From the NCBI GenBank assembly GCA_034406715.1, contig CP137869.1, forward strand, positions 682,001 to 746,000: 64,000 nucleotides of DNA, in the 5' to 3' direction. Under the pieces are notes generated by a model. That model made no database searches. It worked only from the letters and a program-made list of their open reading frames with translations, and was not told the DNA's origin. The stretch is from Rhodotorula mucilaginosa (Eukaryota > Basidiomycota > Microbotryomycetes > Sporidiobolales > Sporidiobolaceae). The translations under genes were made by a program, and so were the position numbers. This document shows, one piece after another, positions 1 through 11,800 of the stretch; within the stretch, counting starts at the first letter, position 1; each line of letters opens with the position of its first letter.

Positions 1-716
1 AGACCACAAATCGTTCCGATCAAGAAGAAGACGGAGAAGCGAGAATCGGCTCGTGAAGCCAAGGCGCTCTCGGCCGCGCGGCTCGAAAAGTCGCTCGAGC
101 GCGAGCTCATTGCGCGGTTGAAGTCGCGCGCGTACGGCGACCAACCCCTGAACGTCAACGAGGACGTGTGGCAGGCGGTGCTGAACCGCGAGCGGGAGGT
201 CGACGCCGAGAAGGAGCTCGAGGAGCTCGGGATGGAGAGCGATGACGAGACGGACGAGGAGGAGGACGAGGACGAGATGGAGCAGGAGTTGGATGACGAG
301 GACGAGATGGGCGAGTTTGTCAGCGACTTTGACGAGAGTGATTTGGACGACTTGGAAGAGTTTGGCGAGGAGGAGGTGAGTCGCTCATTCTTTGCGCGCC
401 CTTGACACTCCACCTTGCTGCAGGAACTTACCATCTGGTTCTGTGGCAGTTTGGATCCGACTTTGACGAAGACGAAGACGCGGATGTTTCCGACGAGGAA
501 GCGAGCGACGACGACGACGAGGAGGAGGACGCAGCTGCGGCGTCGAAGAAGCGGAAAGCGCCGACGGCGAGTAACGGCGGCAACGCTTCGGCCAAGGCGG
601 GCAAGGCGCAGGCCGACGCAAAGGCCAAGAAGCCGAGGAGGAAGGGACCGCGCGTCGAAGTCGAGTACGAGCAAGAGACGGAACCGCTCTCGGCTCAGCA
701 GATGGAGGCGTGGTAG
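1..716 (+). CDS. MAK16: MAK16, 60S ribosome biogenesis factor (5'-truncated by window edge)
   Basis: C-terminal part of Mak16, a nucleolar protein needed for 60S subunit assembly and 25S rRNA maturation. Exons 1..375 and 450..716, joined in phase across a 74-nt GT-AG intron (donor GTGAGT; acceptor after ctgtggcag). The visible part starts in the basic helix typical of the family (SREAKALSAARLEKSLERE-like, then LIARLKSRAYGD), continues through a long Asp/Glu-rich tract, and ends with the family's conserved C-terminus VEVEYEQETEP. The alternative acceptor at 423 gives the wrong frame. The start codon and N-terminal Ribosomal_L28e-like domain lie outside the window. The acidic tract followed by a Lys-rich tail is normal for Mak16. 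Confidence 0.9.
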
Positions 717-1051
717 AGATAGTCTCTCGAGCGAGCCGGTGCAGTCAGGCATTCGGCGACGGCGGGACAAGGTTTTTTGGTGGGACCGCTTTGCCATCAT
801 CACCAAGAGGGGATGCTTCCTGTTTCTCCCATGTATCTGTATTCTTTACCCGGCTGTGTCCCCTCTCGTCTTTTTCCGGCACAGAGTCCTCCCTCGCAAA
901 CATCGTTGCATCATAGAGATCAGGATGCGGGTTGCGGAACGAGAGAGAAGTAGCGAGTGAAAGTTGTGGTGGCAACATGGGATGGGAGATTATGGACACG
1001 AGCAGAGGAGAGGAGTGGATACATAGGGACAGGTCCCTCGCTCATTCAGGA
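717..1051. other. Convergent 3' intergenic region
   Basis: Lies between the stop codons of MAK16 and HUA1, which face each other. T-rich stretches are present but there is no supportable ORF; it probably holds the two 3' untranslated regions. Confidence 0.6.
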
Positions 1052-2353
1052 TCAGACAAAGACGCGACCGGCGCCGTTGCACATGTCGCACGTGTCCTCG
1101 TCAAAGATGAACAAGCCCATCTGGGTCCCGGACCCGCCACATTTCCGACACAGGACGCCGCCGATCCGGGGATCTCCCGGTCTGACGACGATCGTGTTGG
1201 GGTTCCGGGGCACGTACGGCGTTCGTGAAGTCACGCCGATCACGTTCGGCGCGACGGGTCGAGTGGCGGGAGTTTGTAAGAGGCGGAGCGGGCGTTGGTA
1301 GTTGGGCGGCGGGGGCGGGTTGGAAGGGTTCTCGAGCGAGATCCGCATCGCCGAGGTGTACGGTTTGCCGTACTTTTTCCAGCAGTTCCTACATGGGTGA
1401 TTCGGGTCGTCTCCTCGGTAGCTGTGGGGGGTGAAAAATGGCGCCGGCGCATTCATTAGCCTGACAGCAAGCCGAGCAAGAGTGGAGCGGGGGAGGGGGA
1501 CGCACCCTGTGTACGGGTCAAACGGTTTGTAGCCTGTATTCGAGCACTTCCAACAGGTTTCTTTTCCGGGCTGATGGCGTGCGGCCCGCGAGTCAGTCAC
1601 GACACCGCGGGGCGTAGTTTCGCTTCTCGGCGGGACTGACCGGATAGACGAGCAGCTTTCCCTCGTGCAGGTAAGGTTGCCCTGGTATCGGAGTTTCTTG
1701 CGGTTTGTATCCGACTGGAGGTGGTGGTAACGGTGGTGGTGCTGGAGGTGTCGCCGCCGCGACGCCGGGGGATGTAGGTTGTCGAGGTGGTAACGGCGGG
1801 GGCGAGACGGGAGCAGAGTAGGGCCCTGCGTACTGCTGCGGCGGGATGTAGCTTTCTCGATAGCCGGTTTGAGCCGGTGTCTTTTCGAGTGGTTCCGAAT
1901 AGTCAGGGTGGTTGCACAAAATACTCGGGGAGCGAAGAGAACGGGCGAGAGAGACCGACCAAGCTGGCGCCGTTCCAGAAGGGGAAACTGGGCGGCGGCA
2001 AGTTTGGTTGCGGAGGCGGAGACCACGACGATGAAGATGACGACTGCCCCGTGTACTGCGAATCGAGCCTGCGCGGTGGTGGGGGAGGGAGAGACGGCGC
2101 AGCGTAGGCGGCTTGAGGAGGAGGGACGGGCGGTGCGTCCTGGAACGGCCTGACGGGGCCATACTGGAGTGTCTGTTCGCCGCTCGTGCTCGGAACGGGC
2201 TCGTACGGCGGCTGATCGTCCTCACGACCGAGTCAGCATGCTACGAGTGGGTGGAGCCAAGTGATGACGGACCGGAGGTTCATCGGGTGGGACGTCGGCG
2301 AGGAGCGGATCGTCTGGCCTGTCAGGCAGAGGTGGCGGAGCAGCAGCCGGCAT
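1052..2353 (-). CDS. HUA1: HUA1-like proline-rich zinc-finger protein
   Basis: About 338 aa in five exons (transcript order 2353..2273, 2220..1960, 1880..1641, 1570..1506, 1421..1052); every junction keeps phase. The N-terminal 200 residues are Pro/Gln/Ser-rich with PPPLP-type runs. The C-terminal half carries CxxC pairs: CWKCSNTGYK, PCRNCWKKYGKPY and, after the conserved RPGDPRIGG, CRKCGG...CDMCNGAGR. This arrangement resembles the type I J-protein zinc finger found in yeast Hua1, a cytoplasmic protein linked by interaction data to actin patch and ubiquitin-related partners. Start ATG at 2353 gives MPAAAPPPLPDRP; its first intron is only 52 nt. Head-to-head with PET117. The biochemical role is unknown in the family. 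Confidence 0.82.
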
Positions 2354-2618
2354 GGCTTGCCTCGCAGTCGGTCGCGCTTGAATGCAGAGCGAGGCAAGTG
2401 GATCAAGCCGAGTCCGACTTTGTTCGGTCGGCCGAGAGCTCCAGCTGCGATGAGGAGGAACGACCGCTTCTCACTGTTTGACCAAAGCAGATCCGAGCTA
2501 CTCTGATTCGACTGTGAAAGCTGCACAGGGGGCACTCCAAGCCATAGCTGTACGCACGCACGCACGCCTCTCTCTCGCACCGCACCGCCACCCTCTCTCG
2601 ATCCATCCCGACGCCGCG
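2354..2618. promoter_or_regulatory. Bidirectional HUA1/PET117 promoter
   Basis: 265 bp between the divergent start codons of HUA1 and PET117. It holds an acgcacgcacgc repeat and CTCTC tracts near PET117; no ORF and no defined factor site was recognised. Confidence 0.5.
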
Positions 2619-3023
2619 ATGAGCAGGACTGCCAAGATCGTCTTTGGAGCCTCGTGCCTCCTCGCAGGCGTATCCATATGGGGCGTACACATGATCCAGG
2701 TCCGAGAACGAGAGGTCCGTTGCTCATTCCAGCCCTCAGCTTCCTCACTCCCGCCGCCGCTTCTCCCCGTTTGCTGACGCGTAGGAGGCATCCGCAACCA
2801 GACCATGTTTGCCGGCGTCATCCGCGATCACGAGCGCCTCGAGGCGAAGCGGCTGCAGCGCGAACGCCAACTCGAGTTTGAAGAGCAGGCGCGCAAACGC
2901 GCCTACCTCGAATCCGTCCAGGGCGTCTCGAATCCGCAGGTACCGCCACCGCCGGTACAGGGCCAAGTCCCCACTTCGCCAGACGGGATGGACTTTGGTT
3001 GCAAGACGTGCGAGCGACCGTGA
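2619..3023 (+). CDS. PET117: PET117, cytochrome c oxidase assembly factor
   Basis: 105 aa from exons 2619..2714 and 2802..3023. The protein starts with a short basic stretch and one transmembrane segment (KIVFGASCLLAGVSIWGVHM, residues about 5-24), then joins VRERE to TMFAGVIRDHERLEAKR, the conserved Pet117 core (typically E-R-x-x-M-x-x-GV-x-x-D-x-x-R). Pet117 is an inner-membrane protein that couples heme A synthesis (Cox15) to complex IV assembly. The acceptor at 2801 was chosen over the closer-to-consensus cgtag at 2783 because only 2801 keeps phase and gives the conserved residues. The C-terminal 40 residues, ending in GCKTCERP, extend beyond most family members. Confidence 0.85.
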
Positions 3024-4346
3024 CCGAGAGGTTCCATGTCCCCGCTCATCTCTACCGCCGCCGACTATCACAACTGTCGCCTTGCATCCACGCTGCCGAC
3101 GTTTCCGTGAGTAGTGCAGTAGTGCAGACAGCAAGAGCGCCTTCCGTACTGATGAGGTCTCAACAGGTCCTTGATTTATGTACTGTTGTACCGACCACGT
3201 CTTCGTCCTTCCTCGCAACTCGTTTACCAACCCGGAAACCGCCGTATCGCTGTTCTTACCTACACGAGAGAGGCTACGGAGCATGAGCGCCATTCACCGG
3301 TACACCGGTATGCTACAGCGGCTCCAGACCAGAAAAGGAGGGCGACATGAAACAATCGCCCTCGTCAGCTCAATCCGCTGCGACGGGAGAGGTCAGGCTC
3401 GAGAGATCTGCGCGCCACTTCACTCACATTCAGGAGCCCGTCTCCAGTATGCGGGTCCGACTGTGCGGCCCGAGCCTCGACCTACCGTACCTTTTCCCTT
3501 TGGCGCCCCCTCTCCGAGGCTGAGCTACTACCGGCCGCGGCGCATGCGCGAAGCGCGGACTCGCGCTACCCCAAGTCTCCGATACAAGACCTCGCAAAGT
3601 CGCAATGCTCTCTCTCTGGCTTTCACCGAGGAACAGCCGGTCTGCGCTATATATAGCCATCGCGGTGCGGTGAGTGTTCTCGCTGATTCTGCTCGGAGTC
3701 ATTGCAATTGCTGGGCAAACCGCCAACAAGCGGGGAGGTCGGGGCACATCCCCGGCCAAGCGACCGTTTCCAACGCGATGATCATTGATCAAGCCGAACT
3801 GCAGAAGAGGTTCAAGAGAAACCAAGGACGCCAGCTCCCGGGCCGGCTGCAGCTGACATCTTTGCTTACTCAGTCTCCCGCCGCGCCAATTGCGATCGTG
3901 CGCCAGCTTCTTCACTCCTCCTCGCTCCTCCTGCATCTGCTGGACGCCGGACGGGCGGACGCTCGCCGCAACGATCTCAATCTTCCCCGGACTCTGGATC
4001 TGAGACAACGCTTCCTCGATCACGGCTGATCAGTTTTCCGCTGCTCCTTTTTTTTCTTCCCCCGAAGTTTGTCCGCGCGCGGAGGCGCATGGCGCGGGCA
4101 GCAGCTGTGCGAACAGGACCGGCGACGCTCGCCACGAGCGAGGCGCGATTTCTCATCGGGGGCGATCGAGCCAACGGGGGCTGTCGAGGGGCGCGGCGGA
4201 ATTGTTGCGGCGACCCCGATTATCTGATCTGATCAAGCTCGCCATCTTTGCTCCTTTGCTCTTTTCTGTGATCCCTGATCCCTGCTCGCTGTTCAGATAT
4301 CGCGAGCTGCCCTCCAGCTGCTCTCTCTTGTACGACAAGGACCGCC
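3024..4346. other. 1.3 kb gene-free stretch, probable ferric reductase promoter
   Basis: No ORF here resembles a protein family. Two long frames overlap on opposite strands (3178..4029 + and 3430..4023 -), as expected by chance in DNA poor in stop codons. A TATA-like gctatatatagc lies near 3645, and a perfect iron-GATA consensus lies at 4220..4228. The length is unusual for this compact region and fits a regulated upstream region. Confidence 0.5.
4220..4228 (-). promoter_or_regulatory. Iron-responsive GATA-factor site (ATCAGATAA)
   Basis: The minus strand reads ATCAGATAA, an exact match to ATCWGATAA, the site recognised by fungal iron-repressor GATA factors of the Urbs1/SreA/Fep1 family. It lies about 120 bp upstream of the ferric reductase start codon, where repression under high iron would be expected. 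The match and position are seen in the sequence; binding is inferred. Confidence 0.5.
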
Positions 4347-6934
4347 ATGGGAGTCGAAATTCACTTGCTGGCCGCCGCCGCGCAGACGGCAGCTCAGAAA
4401 GCGGCCAAAGCCGAAAAGACCCGTCAGAAGGCGCTCAACCTCCTGTACACCAACATCTACGCCTACCTCATCGGCGGCATCCTCGGCGCCTTCGTCCTCC
4501 GGAACCTCCTTCTCCAATGCGTCCGGTATCTCGACACTCGGAGGCGGAACCACGGCGACGCCGGGCTGGAGAAGCAATCGGGGCGGCTGCGCGGCGATGA
4601 ACGCTATGCGCAAAAGGCGGCAATTCTTCGCTGGTCAGAACGCCTTGACCACCTTGCGACGAGACCGGTGCGAGGATTTCCCATCGAGTGGACTTACCTG
4701 CGCTTCTTCCTCGTCACCGTCATCGTCGTGATCAACACCGTCTTTTGCATCGTACGTCTCGTCATGACACTCCCATCTCTTTGAAGCCGAAGTTGCCATT
4801 GACGAGGAAATTGCTTTCCCTCTCCGCGCGCAGGTCGGCTCGACGCACCTGCACTCGGAACAATCGGCGGCGTCGTCCATCGCTCGAGCTTTCTCGCGAC
4901 GTTGCGGACGAATGGCAGTGGCCAACTATCCCATCCTGTTCTGCTTTGCCGGACGGAACAGCGTGATTGCTCGTCTGACCGGTAAGTTTCCTCCCGCTCG
5001 AAAAGCATCTTCTCCGCCATCAAACTGACTAGGGCGCATACAGGTTTCGAGTATCAGGTACATCCACCCTGGATGGCTTCGCGAGACGTGTGACAGCGTG
5101 TGCTAACATGCGTGTGACAGACACTGCGCTTCTACCACATGCTCCTCGGCGCAATCGCTTTCATCCTTTCGTTCATCCACACTTTCGCCTACATCGCTCA
5201 CGTGAGAAGTCTCGGGTTTCTCATTCTGAGGGAAGGCGCCTTGACCGGTCTCGCGCAAACAGTACACGATTTGGCAAGGCGTCGACCACCTTCGCGAAGA
5301 GTTTACGTGAGTTTCCTTCGCATGATCCGCGCTCTAGACGCTGTTAGCTGACTCTCCGACTGCGGCGCCAGCGAAACCTACTTCAAGTGGGGCATCGTGG
5401 TAAGGTTGCTTCCCATTCGGTCGAAGTGGCTGCCGGCAGTCGGCGACCATCCCACTGACGCTCGTTGTTGTCCCGGGCAGGCTCTCGTCTTTCTCCTCGT
5501 CAACTGCGTCTTCGGACTCAAATGGCTGCGCCGGCGATCTTACGAGATCTTCCTCGCCCTTCATGTCATCGGCGCCGCGCTCATCCTCGCGGGAACCTGG
5601 TACCACCGGCCGATCACCCAGTCCTGGGTCTACGCCGCCGTCGGGATCTGGGTCGCGGAGCGAGTCCTCCGGCTCTTGCATCACTTTATCTCGCTCCACG
5701 GTCGGCGCATATTCGTGCGAGCCCCGGTTATCAAGGCGAAGGCGTCTGTGGTCGCTGGCGCGATCAAGCTTGCCGTACCGGCACGCGGACTGCGATGGGC
5801 ACCGGGTCAGCATTGCTACATCTCCTTTTGGTGCGTCTTTGTCACGCTGCTCCGATTGGCGCTTTCGGAATGGGCTGACCTTGGAGTTGCGTCCATCGTA
5901 GGGGACTCGAACTCGCGAGACGACCTTGGCTGTATGGTCCGACGCAAGCTCACCCGTTCTCGGTCGCGAACGTCCCGAGCGACAACGAGCACAATGAACT
6001 GCGGTTTGTCATGCGGATACACGATGGCATCACGAGCGCGCTGGCGCGCACGATTGAAGCCCGCGCCGCGACAGCAGGCAGCTCAGAGGTTGATTGCTAC
6101 ATTTCGCTTGAAGGCCCTCACGGTGAGCAGCAGTCTCCCTTGGTTCGCTCTCGCTCGCATTAAGTGTTCCTGACCTCCTTGCGTTACCTCGTCATAGGTC
6201 GCTGCATGCAAACCTCGGACTTTGACACCCTTCTCCTGATCGCGGGCGGCTCTGGTGCGTCGTTGACGGCTCGCACGTGAAGGAGTGCGCCTTTTTCTGA
6301 CACTTTGATACTATCTATAGGCATCACTCACCCCCTGAGCATGCTTGAGTATGCTTGCGCTCAAGCCGCTATCGGCGAAACCGCCGTTCGCAAGATCTGC
6401 CTGGTTTGGGCACTGCATCGCCTCGGTGCGTTGTCTCGTTACGCATGCGAGAGAGCCGACCCTTCTAATCTTTCGACGCAATTGCAGCGCAAGTCGAGTG
6501 GATCCGAGAGACGCTCGAGACTGCGGGGGCGCTTGCCGCTAAGGCCAACATCGACCTCGAGATCAAGGTGTTTGTTACTCGATCCGAGGCCGGCAGCCTG
6601 TCTGGCTCGCCGTCGCTCGACGAACACAGCGACGAGTACCTGGACGAGAAGGGTCCGTCGGGGGAGCCGTTCGAGCTGGCTGGACGATCTCTCCGCTTCC
6701 GTGGCCGTCCGGATGTGCACGCCGAAGTCGCCTCCGCAGTCTCCGACTCTGGCCGGACTCTCGTTGTTGGTGAGTGCATGAAGCGCTACGTATGTGGTGA
6801 TCATGATATACGAGGCTGACGCGTCCATGCCGGCAGCCTGTGGACCTCCTCAGTTGGCTCGCGATGTTGCCGAAGCCGCGGCGCCCTACTCCGGCGCGAG
6901 TATCGAAGTCGAAATCGCCAAGTTTGAATGCTAG
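4347..6934 (+). CDS. Ferric reductase transmembrane component (FRE family)
   Basis: 610 aa in 12 exons: 4347..4751, 4834..4981, 5044..5057, 5121..5201, 5263..5306, 5372..5399, 5481..5830, 5902..6122, 6198..6254, 6321..6425, 6488..6769, 6837..6934; all phases agree. Two His pairs, each spaced 14 residues (about H195/H209 and H268/H282), fit the bis-heme ligands of the ferric reductase domain. HPFSVAN (about 374-380) is the FAD motif, GGSGITHPLS (about 447-456) the NADPH motif, and ACGPP (about 579) the C-terminal NADPH-binding motif. The enzyme would move electrons from cytosolic NADPH across the plasma membrane to reduce Fe3+ or Cu2+. No cleavable signal peptide is evident; a membrane segment lies near residues 34-58. 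Exon 3 is only 14 nt. A GATA site upstream suggests iron repression. Confidence 0.92.
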
Positions 6935-8856
6935 AGATGTCTTCGGCCTGTGTAGAATGTTCCGGTCAGAGGGTACAAAGATTAAAGAAGCGTTTCCCAC
7001 GAACTGACTTGACAGCAACCTCCGTGAAGCCCCGAGAGTTTGAGCGCGATTGTGTGGGGAAGCCACGAAACTTCGAGGGTGAGAACGCTGGCGTAAGGTA
7101 ACAGGAGCCTCTGCTCGCTTGCCGGCTCGCGTAGCAGCGTGGTGTCGCCACTAAGCGTCGCCGTCCCCGTTTTCATGTCGGCCTTCTCAACGACCTGTTT
7201 GGGTGGAACCGAGTCGTTCCTACGCATCTGCCCGTCTGCTTGACAGCTCCTTGGATCCTTGGTGTCCGTTGATACACGTGAACGCTCGCGAGAGGGATGA
7301 TTCGGAACGAAAAGCCCTCGTTGCCATTCCCTTATTTTCCGGCGCTTTGCCACAGGGTCAATTTTTGGTCCACGACTTCCAATTCGCAAAGCTCTACCGG
7401 GGTTCTTTCTCTCCCGTGTCTATCATCTCCATGCTAGGGAAGAGACCGCGTCGCCCCGCCTGCGTTTGCTCCGCCTGCGTTTGGTGCCTAGACACGACGC
7501 TGCGATTGTAAAGGTAACGAACAGATTCACTTGATCTCAGAATTGCCACCAAGTTAGAGTCCAACGACCAGTACACACACCTGTTGTCTACGCAGCTAGT
7601 GCATACATGAGCTTCTGCGCGCGACAGGATACGAGTTGCACCGGAAGTATCGTAAGTCTCCTGTGTGTGGCGACGGCGCGCGGGCTTCGCACCGAAGCCT
7701 TCTTCGCCGCTAGCCGCCTACTGCCTAGCTTAGTCACGAGAGAGACATTCAAGATAGCAGCGCGCCGCTTGCACGGCGCTCGCAGGGAAAGCGGAAAGGA
7801 GGAGTTTTGCACCGTTTGGAGAGTCTCATGAACACATCCCTTGGAAGGATGCAAGCCAGAAATCAAGTCGCCCGGGTGTGCACAGGCATGCGAATAAGAT
7901 AGAAGAAGTGGAAAAGCAAACTACGCAAACAGCGTTCGGTCTTGGATGACTCGGAGGAAACCCCCAGCTCCCTGCGAAAAGTCAATCTTGAGTGGAATCC
8001 ACCTCTTCACCCTCTCTCGGCGCGCAAGACAGGAAGCTCGTATGCGCTAGTCAGGCGTGAATGCCTCCTGCCTCGCAGGAAGTGGGAACAGTCTGGGCTG
8101 TGTCCGGCTGATGCGAGATCAGCCAGAAGGCGCCGTTCCAGCAGCTCGCCTGCTCGGGTGCAAGGAAGCCGTTCGAGGAGTATCAGGATGAGATGAAGAG
8201 CCTGCCAGCAGCATTCGACGGCTCAAGACCTCCCGGTCGAAACGACGTGCAAGCCGAAAAAAGCCCCGAGCCTGAAGGCTTTCAAGGTGCAGTCTGGAAT
8301 CGCCGAATCAGAGAAACACGATGCCGGGGTTAGACCTTCCGGCATGACACGCTGGCGAAACGTCCGACCCTGCAGTGCCGCTAATGATGGTCGTACAGGC
8401 GGTGGCGTGGATAACCTCAGTCAATGGCTTTCAAAAGCTCGGGACAAAGGCCGCACGAAGGTCGGACTTGCGGGACGAGCGCAAGCTCCGCGCGTAGATG
8501 TTACAACATGTTCTGCAGCAAAGAGAACAGCATCGATGCGGAGCCTTTTCTGTAATTGCGGTCGACCGAGACGAGTGCGCAGCGAGCAATTCGGAAAACA
8601 GCGGCGGTATATCGGCGGTGTCTCCGAGACGGACGATTACCGCAGCTGCGCTTCACTACGTGCCACCACGTGCCGCTTAGCGCAGGACATAAGAGCCGGG
8701 CAAGGGAAGTGAGAGGGCGGTGGAAAAGGTGACCGTCTTCGCTCGCTGAAAGTGGTCGAGACGGCTCTCGCTGCAACATCATCGCGGCGACACAGAGCTG
8801 CCGAACGAGCGACCACTCTCTAAAGTCCATTCGCTCGACTGAGAGCGTCCACCCAG
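6935..8856. other. 1.9 kb stretch with no supported gene
   Basis: Contains only short or composition-driven ORFs on both strands (for example 8287..8712 + and 8501..8926 -), none resembling a family. A short direct repeat of cgcctgcgttt occurs near 7457-7481. The 5' exon and promoter of VPS5 should lie in its right part, but I could not identify the initiating ATG. No tRNA-like B box was seen. Confidence 0.4.
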
Positions 8857-11800
8857 CGCATCGAACGCGGCGCCGACTGGTCCAGCTCGCCTGCCTTTGC
8901 CGCCCCACCGCCCGCCGACTCTTCACACGCCGACGCGAAAGTGCCCAAGCTGGCAGGCTTCAGGGACGACGATGCGGCCGGATTCGGCGACCTGCTGAAC
9001 CCGAGCAGCTCGGTGTTTGGCACGGCGTCAGCCTACTCGAGCTACGGGGGCCCGGCCGACGACGATGACCTCGCGTCGAACCCGTTCGCCGATCTCGCCT
9101 CGTCCTCGACTGCAGCCTTGCCGTACCAGTCTGCTCCGTCGCAATCTGCATACTCGTCAGAGCAGGACCCGTACCCGAGTGCGCTGCCGCAGTCGCCCGC
9201 TCTCGCTTCGCCGCCCTCCTCGGTCCTCCACTCCGTGCAAGACGAGCCGGCGTACATCGCCCCGCCAGTACCGATCGCCGAGCCGGAACAGTCGCGTCAC
9301 GAGGTCTCGCACGAGCCGCACACGCCCGTCTCGCCACCGTTCTCGCACACCCGTTCCTATTCCCGCGAGGCAGCTCCTCCACCCGAAACTCCGACCGCAC
9401 CGACCGCAGTCTCGTCGGCGCCAGTTCCACCCGGCGATCCCGACGCCTTCACGTACACCCCCTACAACACTTCGCCGCCGTTCGCTAGTCGGTTCGAGGC
9501 AGCACCCACGAGTCCGATTGGCGCGAGCCCGTTCGGGTCGGAACCTGCACCAGCGGCTCGCTCCAAGCCCGACCTCTCGGCCCTCCTCGGGGATGAACGA
9601 CCGCATGTCCCCTCCTTCAAGCGCACGGAGCGATCTCCTCGTTCCGAAGGCAAGGCTGGCGCGCTCGGGAGCAAGATCGCCGTCCTGCCCGCAAGCTCCG
9701 TGGGGCGGAAACCAGTCGCGAAGCCACTCGCTTCGCTGCTCGGCCTCGAGGTCGAAGACGAACCCGCACGATCGCCTAAGAAGGGCTCGACGAGAGCGGG
9801 ACCTGAAGCTCCCGCGATGCGGCATGTCGAAGAAGCCAAGCAGGCGGCCTCGTCAACGTCCACAACTACCGGACCGAGCCCGCAGGCAGAGGCCCCCGTC
9901 GCCGAGGCGAAACCGAACACAGATCCGATCTCGACGCCACTGCCCCCTTCCCGATCCGAGACGCCGGATCTGTCTGCGGGCGAAGCAAGGGAACCTGGTG
10001 CTGCTGATGCCGACGCAAAGCCGCCCATGGAGCGAACAGTCTCGGACGCTCCCTCCAGCGCTTCGGTTGATACGGTCGGCCAGAGCGTCCCGTACGAAGA
10101 TTTAGTCAGCCCTCTCGAGACCGGAGACACGCCCAAGGGCGAGGACGGTCATTCGCTCGAGTGGCCGAATAACAAGACTTCATCGCCAGAGCTGGAAGAC
10201 ACCCTCTCGCAACTGCACATCTCGTCGTCTTCCACCGCCACCACCGCCGATGCGGTGAACCCCTTTGCGTCCAGCGAAGCCGAGCCGCCAGCATCCTCCA
10301 AGAGCGCCGGCGGCGACTACTCGCAATACATTTTCAGCGACGACAACAACTCTTCGGCGCAGCTCCCGACTCCTTCAGGTCCGCAAACATCGTATTCGGA
10401 CGGCGCGTCTCGGCATACTCTGCGAGCTCCGAACGGGTCGGGAGACGAAGGAGGGTTCGGCGCTGCGAGCGATGCGGACAGCTTGAGAGGCACCTACAGC
10501 CGGAGCGTCGAGGTCGCCGGCGAGGCAGAGGAGGCCACGGCGGATGCAGCAGACCCGGGAACTCCCGGTACGGATAGTACGGCCGGGCCGGGGACGGATC
10601 TGCGTCGAGGTGCAGGCGAGGTGAGCGCGACCGTCATCTCAACCTTTGACCGCGACCTATCGCGGAGGTACTGACGTTTTTGGGACACCGCGCACGCACA
10701 CAAAGGGCTCGAACCCGCTTCCGCCTCTCCCGCCACCGGTTCCGAACGTACAGGGCTCGCCGCGCAGTACTGATCTCGGAGGTTCACTCGGACCGGCGTT
10801 CGTCATCACCGTCGGTGATCCTCAAAAGATCGGCTACAACCCCGCGACGCAGCACACCGTGTATACTGTCCGCACTCGCGTGAGTTCCCCGTCATCCTTC
10901 AGGCCGCCCTGAGCTTGTGCTGATCCGAGCTCGTGCTGCCTCGATCGCGCAGACGACGTCGCCGTCGTACCGCAAATCCGATTTCTCCGTCTTGCGACGG
11001 TACAGTCACTTTGTCTGGCTCTACGAGGCGCTCACTCAGAACAATCCGGGAGTCATTGTACCCGGCATGCCGGAAAAGCACGCGATCGGTTCGTCCACGG
11101 CCGCTTCTTCGTTTGTGGATCCCGCTTTTGCTGACCTTCCTCCCGCAGGTCGTTTCGGTTCCGACTTTGTCGAGAACCGCCGCGTCGGTTTGCAGACGGC
11201 ACTCAACAAGATCGTGGCGCATCCGATGCTCGTGGGCGATCCGGACCTGCGCCTCTTCCTTGAGAGCGACACGTTCGACATCGATGTGAGCTTCTTTTTA
11301 TAGGCTCCGCCACTCCGAAGTGAACGAGAGTTCTGACCGAGCGAGTCGAATGATCGCCATCAGATCAAGCAACGCAAGATCGAGGTGACGGCCGAGAACA
11401 AGGGCCTTCTCGCGAGCCTTAGCAGCAGCATCTCGGGACCAAAGTTTGTCGAGTTCGACGAGGTGCGTTGATGGATGGCTCTTTTGCTTGTTACTTTGCG
11501 CAGACTCCTGACGGGCCCGATCCTCTCTTTGCCTCTCCTCAGTTCTTCGACCAGAGGCGCCAACAGCTCGAGGTCTATGAGACTCAGCTCCGCAGCCTCG
11601 TCGACAAGCTCGCCTCGGCCAACAAAGCCCGCTCCGGCCTGCAGGCGTCGATCGCCGAGTTGCAGTCGGCGTTCATCGCCCTTTCGCAGTGCGACTTGTC
11701 TTCCTCCCTCCGCAAACTGTACGACCAAGCTGCGACCGTTCAGCAAAAGCTGCACGACCTCGCCTCGTCTCAAACCGACCACGACGAGCGCGTCGGGAGC

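Noticed and set aside
3178-4029. 283-aa plus-strand ORF, and an opposing 197-aa ORF at 3430..4023
   Set aside because: No family resemblance, biased Arg/Ser/Pro composition on both strands, and the region lies directly upstream of the ferric reductase; typical chance ORFs in GC-rich DNA.
8287-8712. 141-aa ORF upstream of VPS5
   Set aside because: No recognisable domain, and its frame does not connect to the VPS5 exon; possible but unsupported.
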